Shown here: in pieces, positions 54,501 through 62,746 of the stretch | Numbering within the stretch: position 1 is the first letter of the stretch | Layout: every line of letters begins with the position of its first letter | DNA from: Candidatus Anaerobutyricum avicola | Lineage (GTDB): Bacteria > Bacillota > Clostridia > Lachnospirales > Lachnospiraceae | Length of the DNA stretch: 64,000 nt | Direction of reading: 5' to 3' | NCBI GenBank assembly: GCA_019113845.1 | Contig: DXGQ01000042.1 | Coordinates: 62,001 to 126,000 of the forward strand | Made by a program: the position numbers and the translations under genes | The notes under the pieces: model-generated | What the model was told of the DNA's origin: nothing | Seen by the model: the letters and a program-made list of their open reading frames with translations, nothing else | The model's database searches: none

Positions 54501-54765
54501 GAAGAAGCTCTACGAGGGCCGTCCGAATATCCTTGACCTGATCACCAACGGAAAGATCGACATCGTCGTGAACTCTCCGGTCGGAAAAGACAGCGTGCAT
54601 GACGACAGCTACCTGCGTAAAGCGGCGATCAAAGCGAGAGTGCCGTATTACACCACCATCGCGGCGGCGAAGGCGGCAGTGGAAGGAATCCACTATATCA
54701 AGACACACAGCAGCAGCGAAGTGGAATCCCTGCAGGACTACCACGCAGAGATCACAGACAAATAG
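51541..54765 (+). CDS. carB: Carbamoyl-phosphate synthase large subunit
   Basis: A 1074-residue enzyme, full length. It makes carbamoyl phosphate from bicarbonate, ammonia and ATP for pyrimidine and arginine synthesis. Two homologous ATP-grasp halves are visible (N half: '[20 protein letters not shown]', '[13 protein letters not shown]'; C half: '[20 protein letters not shown]', '[18 protein letters not shown]'), followed by the methylglyoxal-synthase-like allosteric domain from about 935. The small subunit gene carA is not adjacent and is not elsewhere in the window. GGAGGGTG precedes ATG. Confidence 0.97.
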   Translation: [1074 protein letters not shown]

Positions 54766-54782
54766 ATTTTGGAGAGAACACG

Positions 54783-54816
54783 AAAAAGGGTATTGCGTTA
54801 CGCGATGCCCTTTTTC
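54783..54816 (+). terminator. carB terminator
   Basis: AAAAAGGGTATTGCG and CGCGATGCCCTTTTT form a hairpin with a T tail directly after carB. Confidence 0.85.
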
Positions 54817-54932
54817 TTAAAGGGAATAAATCAGTTTTTCTACAGATCATGACGTGCAAAATCTGTATGGAGAAACTGTGTTGACGGAATACTCTTCCGT
54901 ACAGTACCGATAAGAGAAACAGGAGAAAAAAT

Positions 54933-55472
54933 ATGACATGGCTTATTAATATAGATGCATCCATTCTGCTCTGGATACAGGAAAATCTGCGGGCAGATTT
55001 CTGGACACCGTTCTGGAAGGCGGTGACCGCGCTGGGGAACGGGGGCTGGTTCTGGGTTGTGCTGGCAATCAGTCTGCTCTGTTTTAAAAGTACCAGGAAA
55101 GCCGGACTGATGAGTCTTCTTTCCATGGGGCTGGGAGCGCTCATCACCAACCTGATCCTGAAACCGGGAATCGCGCGCATCCGACCCTACGAGGTAGTGG
55201 ACGGGCTCACCCGGCTGATCGGGAAACCTTCTGATTATTCCTTCCCGTCGGGACATACCTGCGCAGCCTTTGCCTGCGCCCTGATCTTGTGGAGAGTGCT
55301 GCCGGGAAGAAAAGGGCTGCCCGCTCTGATCCTGGCGGTGCTTGTGGCATTTTCCAGACTGTATCTGGGTGTGCATTATCCGAGCGATGTGCTGGGAGGA
55401 TTTCTGGTGGCATGGTTTAGCAGCACGGTTGTCTGCCTGGCAGTGCGGTATTACGAGAGAGAAAAGAGGTGA
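54933..55472 (+). CDS. PAP2-family phosphatase (undecaprenyl-diphosphatase-like)
   Basis: A 179-residue membrane phosphatase with about five helices. The three catalytic blocks are present: 'KPGIARIRPYE' (K-x6-R-P), 'FPSGHTCAAFACAL' (P-S-G-H) and 'SRLYLGVHYPSDVLGG' (S-R-x5-H-x3-D). It probably recycles undecaprenyl pyrophosphate or acts on other lipid phosphates. It ends four bases before the Rrf2 regulator start. Confidence 0.9.
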   Translation: MTWLINIDASILLWIQENLRADFWTPFWKAVTALGNGGWFWVVLAISLLCFKSTRKAGLMSLLSMGLGALITNLILKPGIARIRPYEVVDGLTRLIGKPSDYSFPSGHTCAAFACALILWRVLPGRKGLPALILAVLVAFSRLYLGVHYPSDVLGGFLVAWFSSTVVCLAVRYYEREKR

Positions 55473-55476
55473 CAAT

Positions 55477-55887
55477 ATGATCGTATCGTCGAGAGGAAGA
55501 TACGCTCTGCGCGTGATGATCGACCTGGCGCAGCATAACGATGGAGAGCTGATCTCGTTAAAGGATATCGCCGAACGGCAGGGCATCTCCATGAAATATC
55601 TGGAACTGATCGTTGGGACACTGAATAAGGGTGGAATGCTTATAAGCGGCAGAGGAAAGAAGGGCGGCTACCGCTTAAAATACCGTCCGGAAGAGTATTC
55701 CATCGGCTCTATTTTGAAACTGACTGAAAAGACACTGGCGCCGGTGTCCTGCCCGGAGCTGGAAAAAGAATGTTGTGAGCGGGCAGGGCAGTGTATCACG
55801 CTGCCGCTGTGGAAAAAACTGGATGAGATGATCGGGCAATATCTGGACAAAGTCACTCTGAAAGATCTGATGGACGGAAATATATAA
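55477..55887 (+). CDS. Rrf2-family regulator, IscR-like
   Basis: A 136-residue Rrf2 protein. The winged helix reads 'SRGRYALRVMIDLAQHNDGE', 'ISLKDIAERQGISMKYLELI' and 'GRGKKGGYRLKY'. The Cys cluster 'SCPELEKECCERAGQC' is placed where IscR binds its 2Fe-2S cluster. It most likely senses Fe-S status and controls the iscS-iscU unit downstream, whose promoter lies over a palindrome right after this gene. ATG 55477 with AAGAGGTG upstream is preferred. Confidence 0.92.
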   Translation: MIVSSRGRYALRVMIDLAQHNDGELISLKDIAERQGISMKYLELIVGTLNKGGMLISGRGKKGGYRLKYRPEEYSIGSILKLTEKTLAPVSCPELEKECCERAGQCITLPLWKKLDEMIGQYLDKVTLKDLMDGNI

Positions 55888-55923
55888 ATTCCTATTGACA
55901 AAATAGGAATTTGTGATTATAAT
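55887..55923 (+). promoter_or_regulatory. iscS-iscU promoter overlapped by a 10-bp palindromic operator
   Basis: TTGACA (55895-55900) and TATAAT (55918-55923) are 17 bases apart, a consensus promoter. AATTCCTATT (55887-55896), five bases GACAA, and AATAGGAATT (55902-55911) form a perfect inverted repeat over the -35 box. A further half-site ATAGGAATT lies near 55937-55945. Repression by the Rrf2 protein encoded upstream is the natural inference. Confidence 0.85.
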
Positions 55924-56113
55924 CCATATTATAAAGATAGGAATTAAAAAGAAAAAAATAGATATACTATTTCCGGAACACTGGCAAAACTGAAAATCAG
56001 ACAGACGATACATGACAGACAATGCCATGGAAGATGATACCATGGATGGAAATGCAGGCAGGTCATTGGAAGAAGGTCAGTGTATGGATAGAATAAGAAA
56101 AGAGGGTGACGAA

Positions 56114-57301
56114 ATGTACATTTATGCAGATAACGCGGCAACGACAAAAATACATCCGGCGGCTCTGGAAGCCATGACAAAGTGCATGGAGGAGGCATAC
56201 GGCAACCCGTCCAGCCTTCACAGTGTCGGGCAGAAGGCGGCGGAAGTGATGCAGAAGGCGCGGGAGGAGATTGCCGGGCTGATCGGTGCGGATTTCCGGG
56301 AGATTTATTTTACCTCCGGGGGAACGGAGGCGGATAATCAGGCGATCCGCTCTGCGGCGGACTTCGGAGCCAGAAAAGGGAAAAAGCATATCATCTCTTC
56401 TGCCATTGAGCATCACGCGGTGCTCCATACGTTGGAGCGGCTGGAAAAGGAAGGCTTCGAGATCACTCTTCTTCCGGTGGGTGAGAAGGGGATCGTCAAC
56501 CCGGAAGATCTGCGGCAGGCAATCCGGGAGGACACGGCGCTGGTGACGATCATGTACGCCAACAATGAGATTGGGACGATGCAGCCGGTGGACGAGATCG
56601 CAGCCATCTGCCGGGAGAAGAAGGCCATCTTCCACACGGACGCCGTGCAGGCAGTGGGACATGTGCCGATTCATGTGCATGAGCAGAACATTGACATGCT
56701 CTCTCTTTCCGCCCACAAGTTCCACGGACCGCGGGGCATCGGCGTCCTGTATGTGAGAAAAGGGGTACCGCTCTTTAATCTGATGGAGGGTGGCGCTCAG
56801 GAGAGGGGCAGAAGACCGGGAACGGAAAACCTGCCGGCCATCGTCGGCATGGCAGCGGCGCTCCGGGAAGCCGTCGCCCATATGAACGCGTCCGGAAAAA
56901 AGGTGAGCGTCCTTCGGGATATGCTCATAGAAGGACTGTCAAAGATTCCGCACGCCAGACTGAACGGCGATGCAAGGAAGAGACTGCCGGGAAATGTGAA
57001 TTTCTGTTTTGAGGGCATAGAGGGAGAATCCCTGCTTTTGCTCCTTGACCACAGAGGAATCGCCGCTTCCTCGGGAAGCGCCTGCACCTCCGGCTCCCTG
57101 GACCCGAGTCATGTGCTGCTGGCGCTGGGACTGCCTCATGAGGTGGCGCACGGCTCCCTGCGTCTGTCTTTGAGCGAAGAAAATACAGAAGAAGAAATGA
57201 AGCATATCATAGATTCGGTCCGGGAGGTTGTGGAGTACCTTCGCAACATGTCCCCGGTCTGGGAAGATCTTGAGAAAGGAGAAAAAGAACATGTTATATA
57301 G
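56114..57301 (+). CDS. iscS: Cysteine desulfurase (NifS/IscS)
   Basis: A 395-residue PLP enzyme that takes sulfur from cysteine for Fe-S assembly. Motifs: '[18 protein letters not shown]', '[14 protein letters not shown]', '[16 protein letters not shown]', '[20 protein letters not shown]' (PLP-binding Lys) and '[20 protein letters not shown]' (active Cys on the mobile loop). ATG 56114 behind GAGGGTGACG gives the standard N-terminus; upstream in-frame starts would add an unlikely 34-residue extension. It overlaps iscU by 11 bases. Confidence 0.95.
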   Translation: MYIYADNAATTKIHPAALEAMTKCMEEAYGNPSSLHSVGQKAAEVMQKAREEIAGLIGADFREIYFTSGGTEADNQAIRSAADFGARKGKKHIISSAIEHHAVLHTLERLEKEGFEITLLPVGEKGIVNPEDLRQAIREDTALVTIMYANNEIGTMQPVDEIAAICREKKAIFHTDAVQAVGHVPIHVHEQNIDMLSLSAHKFHGPRGIGVLYVRKGVPLFNLMEGGAQERGRRPGTENLPAIVGMAAALREAVAHMNASGKKVSVLRDMLIEGLSKIPHARLNGDARKRLPGNVNFCFEGIEGESLLLLLDHRGIAASSGSACTSGSLDPSHVLLALGLPHEVAHGSLRLSLSEENTEEEMKHIIDSVREVVEYLRNMSPVWEDLEKGEKEHVI

Positions 57302-57716
57302 TGAGAAAGTGATGGATCATTTCCAGAATCCGAGAAATCTCGGAAAGATGGAAGACGCCGACGGTATCGGCGAGGTTGGCAACGCAAAATGCGGCGATAT
57401 TATGAAAATGTATATAAAAGTGAAGGACGGCGTCATCTCCGATGTGAAGTTTAATACCTTCGGCTGTGGCTCCGCCATTGCCACCAGCTCCATGGCGACA
57501 GAGATGATCAAGGGCAAGCCGGTCGAAGAAGCGCTCAAGCTGTCCAATCAGGCGGTGGTGGAAGCCCTCGACGGCCTTCCGACCCACAAGATTCACTGCT
57601 CTGTGCTGGCGGAAGAGGCGGTCAGGGCAGCAGTAAAAGACTACTACGATAAAAATAACATTTCCTATGACCCGGCACTCTTCGCGGAGGGAGACTGCCC
57701 GCACTGTCACGCGTAA
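57291..57716 (+). CDS. iscU: Fe-S cluster scaffold protein (IscU/NifU N-type)
   Basis: A 141-residue scaffold on which Fe-S clusters are assembled. Motifs: '[20 protein letters not shown]', '[19 protein letters not shown]' (first Cys), '[20 protein letters not shown]' (second Cys) and '[20 protein letters not shown]' (third Cys). A CxxC-like 'CPHCHA' ends the protein. GAAAGGAG precedes ATG inside the end of iscS. Confidence 0.95.
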   Translation: MLYSEKVMDHFQNPRNLGKMEDADGIGEVGNAKCGDIMKMYIKVKDGVISDVKFNTFGCGSAIATSSMATEMIKGKPVEEALKLSNQAVVEALDGLPTHKIHCSVLAEEAVRAAVKDYYDKNNISYDPALFAEGDCPHCHA

Positions 57717-57816
57717 GATTTTGTATGGCAAAGCTCTTTTCCAGAGAGAGTATCACAAAAAGAATATTTCACAAAAAGAATATCGGAAAAGAAACTGATC
57801 TCAAAAAGTCAGAACA

Positions 57817-57847
57817 GAAAAACTGATTTTTGGAGGTCAGTTTTTTC
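57817..57847 (+). terminator. Terminator after iscU
   Basis: AAAAACTGA pairs with TCAGTTTTT around a short loop, followed by further T. Confidence 0.7.
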
Positions 57848-57925
57848 TTTACATTTTCCCGAAGCGTATTATAATAGGAGAGACTTTGGAAACATACGCA
57901 AAAGACGAAAGGGAGGATGTGGAAA

Positions 57926-58603
57926 ATGACAGAAATACAGACATCGGAAACCTTGAAGATCGGAATTCTGCTTGCCTTAAGCGGCGGTTTCATGGACGCC
58001 TATTCTTATCTCTGCCGGGGAGAAGTATTCGCCAACGCGCAGACGGGAAATATGCTCCTGCTCGGAGTCAACCTTTCCTCCGGCCAGTGGCAGGCGGCGG
58101 CCCGCTATGCGCTGCCGGTCTGTGCCTTTGCCACAGGGATTGCGCTGGCGGAGTTTATCCGCTTTGGGATGAAAGATAAAAATACACTGCACTGGAGACA
58201 GATGACCGTATTTCTGGAGGCGCTCATCCTGTTTGGAGTGGCATTCATTCCACTCACACAGAATCTGCTCGCCAACTCCCTCACCTCCCTCGCCTGCGGA
58301 ATGCAGGTGGAGAGTTTCAGAAAGATACACGGTAACGGCATTGCCACGACCATGTGCATCGGTAATCTGCGGACCGGCACACAGAATTTCTGCGAGTTTG
58401 TGGAAAAAAGAGAGTGGAAACACCTGAAAAAGAGCTTTTTATATTACGGTATCATCTTGTTCTTCGTCATCGGCGCCATCATCGGCAATCAGGTCATTCA
58501 GTGGCAGGGACAGATGGCGATCATCGTATCGTCCTTCCTCCTTGCCGTTGCATTTCTTCTGATGTTTGCCGACGGGAGCCGGGAACAGCAGAGCGAAGAA
58601 TAA
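57926..58603 (+). CDS. DUF1275 (YoaK-like) membrane protein
   Basis: A 225-residue protein with about six membrane helices. The DUF1275 features are 'LALSGGFMDAYSYLCRGEVF', 'ANAQTGNMLLLGVNL' and 'GMQVESFRKIHGNGIATTMC'. The role of the family is not established; transport is often proposed. ATG 57926 with GGGAGG at 10 bases is preferred. Confidence 0.85.
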   Translation: MTEIQTSETLKIGILLALSGGFMDAYSYLCRGEVFANAQTGNMLLLGVNLSSGQWQAAARYALPVCAFATGIALAEFIRFGMKDKNTLHWRQMTVFLEALILFGVAFIPLTQNLLANSLTSLACGMQVESFRKIHGNGIATTMCIGNLRTGTQNFCEFVEKREWKHLKKSFLYYGIILFFVIGAIIGNQVIQWQGQMAIIVSSFLLAVAFLLMFADGSREQQSEE

Positions 58604-58619
58604 GAGAAAGTGACAAAAG

Positions 58620-60002
58620 ATGGGGAGCGCACAGAGAACAATGAAAACGGATAGAACTATAAGAAGAGAGAGAGAACAAAGAAACGGCAGAAATGCCTTT
58701 GCAAAAAACGAACCGCCACGGACGTACAATAAACCGTCTCAGACGAAAAAAGCAAAAGAAAACATTGAAGCGAAAACTGCCGGAAAGACAGAATTAAAAT
58801 GCACAGTAAAGAAAAAAGAAGAAACCGGTAAAAAGATAGTAACAGGTGAACAGGCAGAAAAGAAAAGAAGAGTCTGCCCGTATGAGAAAAAATGCGGCGG
58901 CTGCCAGTACGTCCACCTTCCGTATAAAAAGCAGCTGGAGAGGAAGCAGCAGCGGGAAAAAGCGCTTCTTGGTTCCTTTGGGAAGGTACAGCCGATCATC
59001 GGCATGAAAGACCCGTTTCACTATCGCAACAAAGTACACGGCGTGGTGGCGACGGACCGGAAGGGCAACGGCTACACGGGCATCTACGAGGAAAAAAGCC
59101 ACAGGATCGTCCGGGTGGATTCCTGTCTCATAGAAAATGAGAAGGCAGACGCCATCATGCAGTCGGTGGCCGGACTGATGAAGTCCTTTAAGATGCGAGC
59201 GTATAACGAGGATACCGGGTACGGATTTCTGCGTCATATCCTGATTCGGACGGGATATCATACGGGACAGATCATGGTAGTCCTCGTGACCGCTTCCCCG
59301 GTCTTTCCATCGAAAAACAACTTTGTGAAAGCACTCCGAAAACTGCACCCGGAGATTACCACCATCGTCGCCAATGTCAACGACCGGAACACCAGCATGA
59401 TTCTCGGCGATAAACAGCAGGTGCTCTACGGCAAAGGATATATCGAGGATATTTTGTGTGGAAAGCGATTCCGGATCTCACCGAAATCCTTCTATCAGGT
59501 GAACCCGGTGCAGACCGAGATCCTCTATGACAAAGCGATGGAATACGCGGAACTGACCGGAAAAGAAACTGTCATCGACGCCTACAGCGGCATCGGAACC
59601 ATAGGAATGGTCGCCAGTGACAGAGCAAAAGAAGTCATCAGTGTGGAAGTCAACGGCGACGCCGTCCGGGACGCCATCGCCAACGCGAAAATGAACAAAA
59701 TCAAAAACGTACATTTTTATAAAGCCGACGCCGGAGAGTTTATGGTAAAAATGGCAGCGGCCGGCCAGAAAGCCGACGTTGTCTTCATGGACCCGCCCCG
59801 CGCCGGTAGCGACCGGAAGTTCTTAAACTCCCTGCTGCGCCTGAAACCCCGGAAAGTGGTGTACATTTCCTGCAACCCGGAGACGCTGAAACGCGACCTC
59901 GGCTACCTGACAGGAAACGGCTACCGGGTAAAAAAGATACAGCCGGTTGACATGTTCCCGATGACAGAGGGGATAGAAACCGTGAGCCTCTTAAGCAGGT
60001 GA
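58620..60002 (+). CDS. 23S rRNA (uracil-5)-methyltransferase RlmD/RumA-like
   Basis: A 460-residue SAM-dependent RNA m5U methyltransferase. The first ~80 residues are a Lys/Arg-rich extension. A Fe-S-type Cys cluster follows ('CPYEKKCGGCQY'), then the catalytic domain: 'FRISPKSFYQVNPVQTEILY', 'DAYSGIGTIGM' (SAM), 'VFMDPPRAGSDRKFLNSL' and 'VVYISCNPETLKRDLGYL' (catalytic Cys). The N-terminal TRAM domain seems to be missing. Genes of this type are common integration targets in Clostridia, but this copy is intact. Confidence 0.92.
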   Translation: MGSAQRTMKTDRTIRREREQRNGRNAFAKNEPPRTYNKPSQTKKAKENIEAKTAGKTELKCTVKKKEETGKKIVTGEQAEKKRRVCPYEKKCGGCQYVHLPYKKQLERKQQREKALLGSFGKVQPIIGMKDPFHYRNKVHGVVATDRKGNGYTGIYEEKSHRIVRVDSCLIENEKADAIMQSVAGLMKSFKMRAYNEDTGYGFLRHILIRTGYHTGQIMVVLVTASPVFPSKNNFVKALRKLHPEITTIVANVNDRNTSMILGDKQQVLYGKGYIEDILCGKRFRISPKSFYQVNPVQTEILYDKAMEYAELTGKETVIDAYSGIGTIGMVASDRAKEVISVEVNGDAVRDAIANAKMNKIKNVHFYKADAGEFMVKMAAAGQKADVVFMDPPRAGSDRKFLNSLLRLKPRKVVYISCNPETLKRDLGYLTGNGYRVKKIQPVDMFPMTEGIETVSLLSR

Positions 60003-60478
60003 GAAACCATCTTATTCTCCTGAAAGAAAATGGGGATTTGTAAAGGTGACAACAGATTTCTCATATAACAGACGATGCCATTCACTCTCATACAGTTCCT
60101 CCCGATTCGACCCTCACTCGGACTACTGACGTTTTTGATCGGCAGGGAGAAACCGCAAAGCGGTTTCAGCTACGCTTTACATTTCATGAAGAAGGTGTAA
60201 GCAGAATGAATATTTTGATATACAAGGCAGTCTAAGTTCCCTGTATGTTACCCGTCGAAGCAAAATCGGCGGGTTATTTTTTGCTTTTTTGAAGGAGGAT
60301 AAAATATCAGAGCTTTTTTTACCTGTGATATGAGTTGGGAGATACTCACCAGAAAACAGGTCTGGGAATTTCCTCTGGAATTTGGTAAGATATACGGAAG
60401 ATAAATAATGATTTTCCAAACAGCAGGGAATCTCACAGAGAAATGTGAGAAAATACGGGAGAGAAAGGGAGAAAAATC
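60003..60478. other. 476-base intergenic stretch with two hairpins, no gene
   Basis: GAAACCGC-AAA-GCGGTTTC (60149-60167) is a perfect 8-bp hairpin. ACCCGTCG and CGGCGGGT (60250-60274), followed by TATTTTTTG, form a terminator. I see no convincing gene or riboswitch; the right part should carry the azlC promoter. Confidence 0.55.
60250..60282 (+). terminator. Terminator upstream of azlC
   Basis: ACCCGTCG and CGGCGGGT form an 8-bp stem (one G-U) followed by a T run. Confidence 0.65.
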
Positions 60479-61285
60479 ATGCATACAGAATCCTGTATAC
60501 AAACAGAGAAGAGATCCGCCGTGATGAAAAAAGCGTTCGCAGCGGCATTTCCGTATACGATACCGATTTTTGCCGGTTTCTGGTTTCTGGGGCTGACCTA
60601 TGGCATTTATATGAATGTTTCTGGGTTCAGCTTCTGGTATCCGATGCTCATGAGCATCACGATCTTTGCCGGTTCCGTGGAATTTGTCACCGTCAATATG
60701 TTACTGGGGGCGTTTAATCCCCTGCAGGCGTTGGTCATGACGTTGATGATCAACGCCCGTCATCTGTTTTACGGCATTTCCATGCTGGAAAAGTACCGGG
60801 GAACCGGATGGAAGAAAGTCTATCTGATCTTTGGCATGTGCGATGAGAGCTTTTCCATCAATTATACCGCTGATATCCCGGAGGATGTGGACCGGGGATG
60901 GTTCATGTTTTTTGTGACGCTGCTCAACCATTTTTACTGGTTCTTCGGAGCGACCCTTGGCGGAATCTTCGGTTCTCTTATTCATTTTAATACGGAAGGA
61001 CTTGATTTTGTCATGACTGCCATGTTTGTGGTCATTTTCCTGGAACAGTGGCTGAAAGAAAAACAGCACACCAGCGCGTTCGTGGGGATTGGACTGTCGC
61101 TGCTCTGCCTGTTGGCCTTTGGCGCAGATAATTTCATCATTCCGTCGATGTTCGCCATGCTTGGCGTATTGACTCTCCTGCGCGGTTCCATAGAGAGGAA
61201 GCAGGATGAGACAGAGATGACCGACAGAGAAGAGGAACCGTTGCCGGAGGGCAGGATTGCAGAGAAAGGGGGAAGCCAGCTATGA
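60479..61285 (+). CDS. azlC: Branched-chain amino acid exporter subunit AzlC
   Basis: A 268-residue membrane protein with about seven helices. AzlC features: '[20 protein letters not shown]', '[20 protein letters not shown]', '[20 protein letters not shown]' and '[20 protein letters not shown]'. With AzlD it forms a branched-chain amino acid exporter. The last residues are charged and cytosolic. The gene overlaps azlD by four bases. Confidence 0.92.
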   Translation: MHTESCIQTEKRSAVMKKAFAAAFPYTIPIFAGFWFLGLTYGIYMNVSGFSFWYPMLMSITIFAGSVEFVTVNMLLGAFNPLQALVMTLMINARHLFYGISMLEKYRGTGWKKVYLIFGMCDESFSINYTADIPEDVDRGWFMFFVTLLNHFYWFFGATLGGIFGSLIHFNTEGLDFVMTAMFVVIFLEQWLKEKQHTSAFVGIGLSLLCLLAFGADNFIIPSMFAMLGVLTLLRGSIERKQDETEMTDREEEPLPEGRIAEKGGSQL

Positions 61286-61608
61286 CGCTTTTACAGCAGA
61301 TCATTACCATCGCCATGGTCGTTCTCGGAACAGCCATCACACGATTTTTGCCGTTTCTTATTTTTCCGGCGGATAAGCCGGTGCCAAAATATGTGCAGTA
61401 TCTGGGAAAGGCGCTGCCGTCCGCGGTCTTTGGGCTTCTGGTCATCTACTGTCTGCGGAATGTGAGCATCTTCAGTGGCAGTCATGGAATCCCGGAACTG
61501 ATCTCCATTGTTCTGGTCATCGGACTCCATCTCTGGAAAAGGCAGATGCTCTTGTCCATAGCGGGCGGGACTATCTGTTATATGCTGCTGGTACAGATGG
61601 TGTTTTAA
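61282..61608 (+). CDS. azlD: Branched-chain amino acid exporter subunit AzlD
   Basis: A 108-residue protein with about four membrane helices ('[20 protein letters not shown]', '[20 protein letters not shown]', '[19 protein letters not shown]'). It is the small partner of AzlC, with the coding regions overlapping. 'RFLPFLIFP' and 'YLGKALPSA' are typical of the family. Confidence 0.92.
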   Translation: MTLLQQIITIAMVVLGTAITRFLPFLIFPADKPVPKYVQYLGKALPSAVFGLLVIYCLRNVSIFSGSHGIPELISIVLVIGLHLWKRQMLLSIAGGTICYMLLVQMVF

Positions 61609-61711
61609 GTTAAAAATAGTAAGATGTAATCCGTAAAATAGTGGAAAATCCGTAAAAAATTGATATAATGTGTAAAAATGAGCATATAATATATAAGGGG
61701 GTGCCATAATC

Positions 61712-62376
61712 ATGTTAGTACAATTTATGTTAAAAAATGTTTTGTCTTTTAAAGAGGAAACAAGATTGGATTTGACAGCCATCAATGCTTATAAAGAGCA
61801 CCGGGAGAATCTGATTGATATAGGGATGAAAGAGAAATTTGTTAAGGTGGCAGCGATTTATGGCGCCAATGCCAGTGGAAAGTCAAATTTGCATCTGGCA
61901 ATGTATTATTTTCAGAGAATTGTTGCGGAATCCATGAACAATGTTGACGAAAATCATCAGACTGCCATTAGAGAGTATTTGCAGAGTCAGAAGGAACACT
62001 TAGAAGCATTTTAATTTATATTAATGCCAGAAGTGCGGTTCTGTTGAATAAATGTATGTTTGTGGATGAACTTAATATTAAACTGCACCCATTACTTCTG
62101 AAGTTTATTATTGATTTGTTTTATGAGAAAGAATCGGCATCTCAGTTAATTTATACAACTCACGATACAACATTGATGGATAAAAAGTTCTTCCGCAGAG
62201 ACCAAATCTGGTTTGTCCAAAAGGATGAATTTGGATATTCGGAATTATTTGCTTTATCTGATTTTAAAGTACGCTCCGATGCTTCTTTTGAAAAAGATTA
62301 TCTGGCCGGGGTGTACGGTGGAATACCACTTCTTAAGGAATTTGAAATCGGGGGACGAACAAATGGGAACGGATGA
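61712..62376 (+). pseudogene. Degraded AAA15-family ATPase (RloA-like)
   Basis: The 5' part (61712-62014) encodes the start of an AAA15/OLD-like ATPase: 'MLVQFMLKNVLSFKEETRLD' and Walker A 'IYGANASGKSNLHLAM'. It then stops. The 3' part (about 62020-62376) is in another frame and holds the C-terminal region with the Walker B-like 'FVDELNIKLHPLLLKFIIDL' and 'QLIYTTHDTTLMDKKFFRRD'. The intact family is usually about 400 residues, so roughly half is missing. Next to it is an RloB-like remnant, so this is probably a decayed AAA15-RloB pair, which is linked to phage defence. Confidence 0.8.
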
Positions 62377-62615
62377 TCTTTTTAAAAAACGAAGAGCAGC
62401 GAGGAAGCAGCGCAGATATGAATATAAAACACCCAGAGCCAATTCTTTTCTTATTGTTACAGAAGGGGAGAGGACAGAACCGTTATATTTTCAGGATTTT
62501 GATATGGCAATCAGCGAAGGTGAAAAAAGAGGCTATCAGATTGCGTGGAGCAATCAAACATGCAAAACGTCGCATGGCAGAGTTTAATTCTGATAAAGAT
62601 AAACATATGTTTTAA
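62363..62615 (+). pseudogene. Degraded RloB-like gene
   Basis: ATG 62363 begins an RloB-type N-terminus: 'FKKRRAARKQRRYEYKTPRA', then 'FLIVTEGERTEPLYFQDF' (Toprim-like acidic motif). After about 40 residues the sequence jumps to 'YQIAWSNQ', which belongs near the C-terminal third of RloB, and then shifts to another frame ('HAKRRMAEFNSDKDKH'), ending near 62615. RloB proteins are usually about 200 residues, so a large internal part is lost. Confidence 0.7.
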
Positions 62616-62746
62616 TTATACCGGGTAGAAAATGTTCACATATGTGCGGATATGAAAATGTATTCGCTGCCCTCTTGATTATTTTCTTCATCTGTGCCAT
62701 AATATTATCGACATATGTCGTAAATAAAGCGAACGGAGGTGACCGG

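Noticed and set aside
51541-54765. carA expected next to carB
   Set aside because: No carA-like sequence is found in the flanks; a separate location is known in many bacteria, so this is not treated as a finding.
56063-56881. 272-codon minus-strand frame over iscS
   Set aside because: Antisense to a strongly supported cysteine desulfurase.
58620-60002. Integration target in the RumA/RlmD-type gene
   Set aside because: Mobile elements often use this gene in Clostridia, but it is full length here with no repeats or recombinase at its ends.
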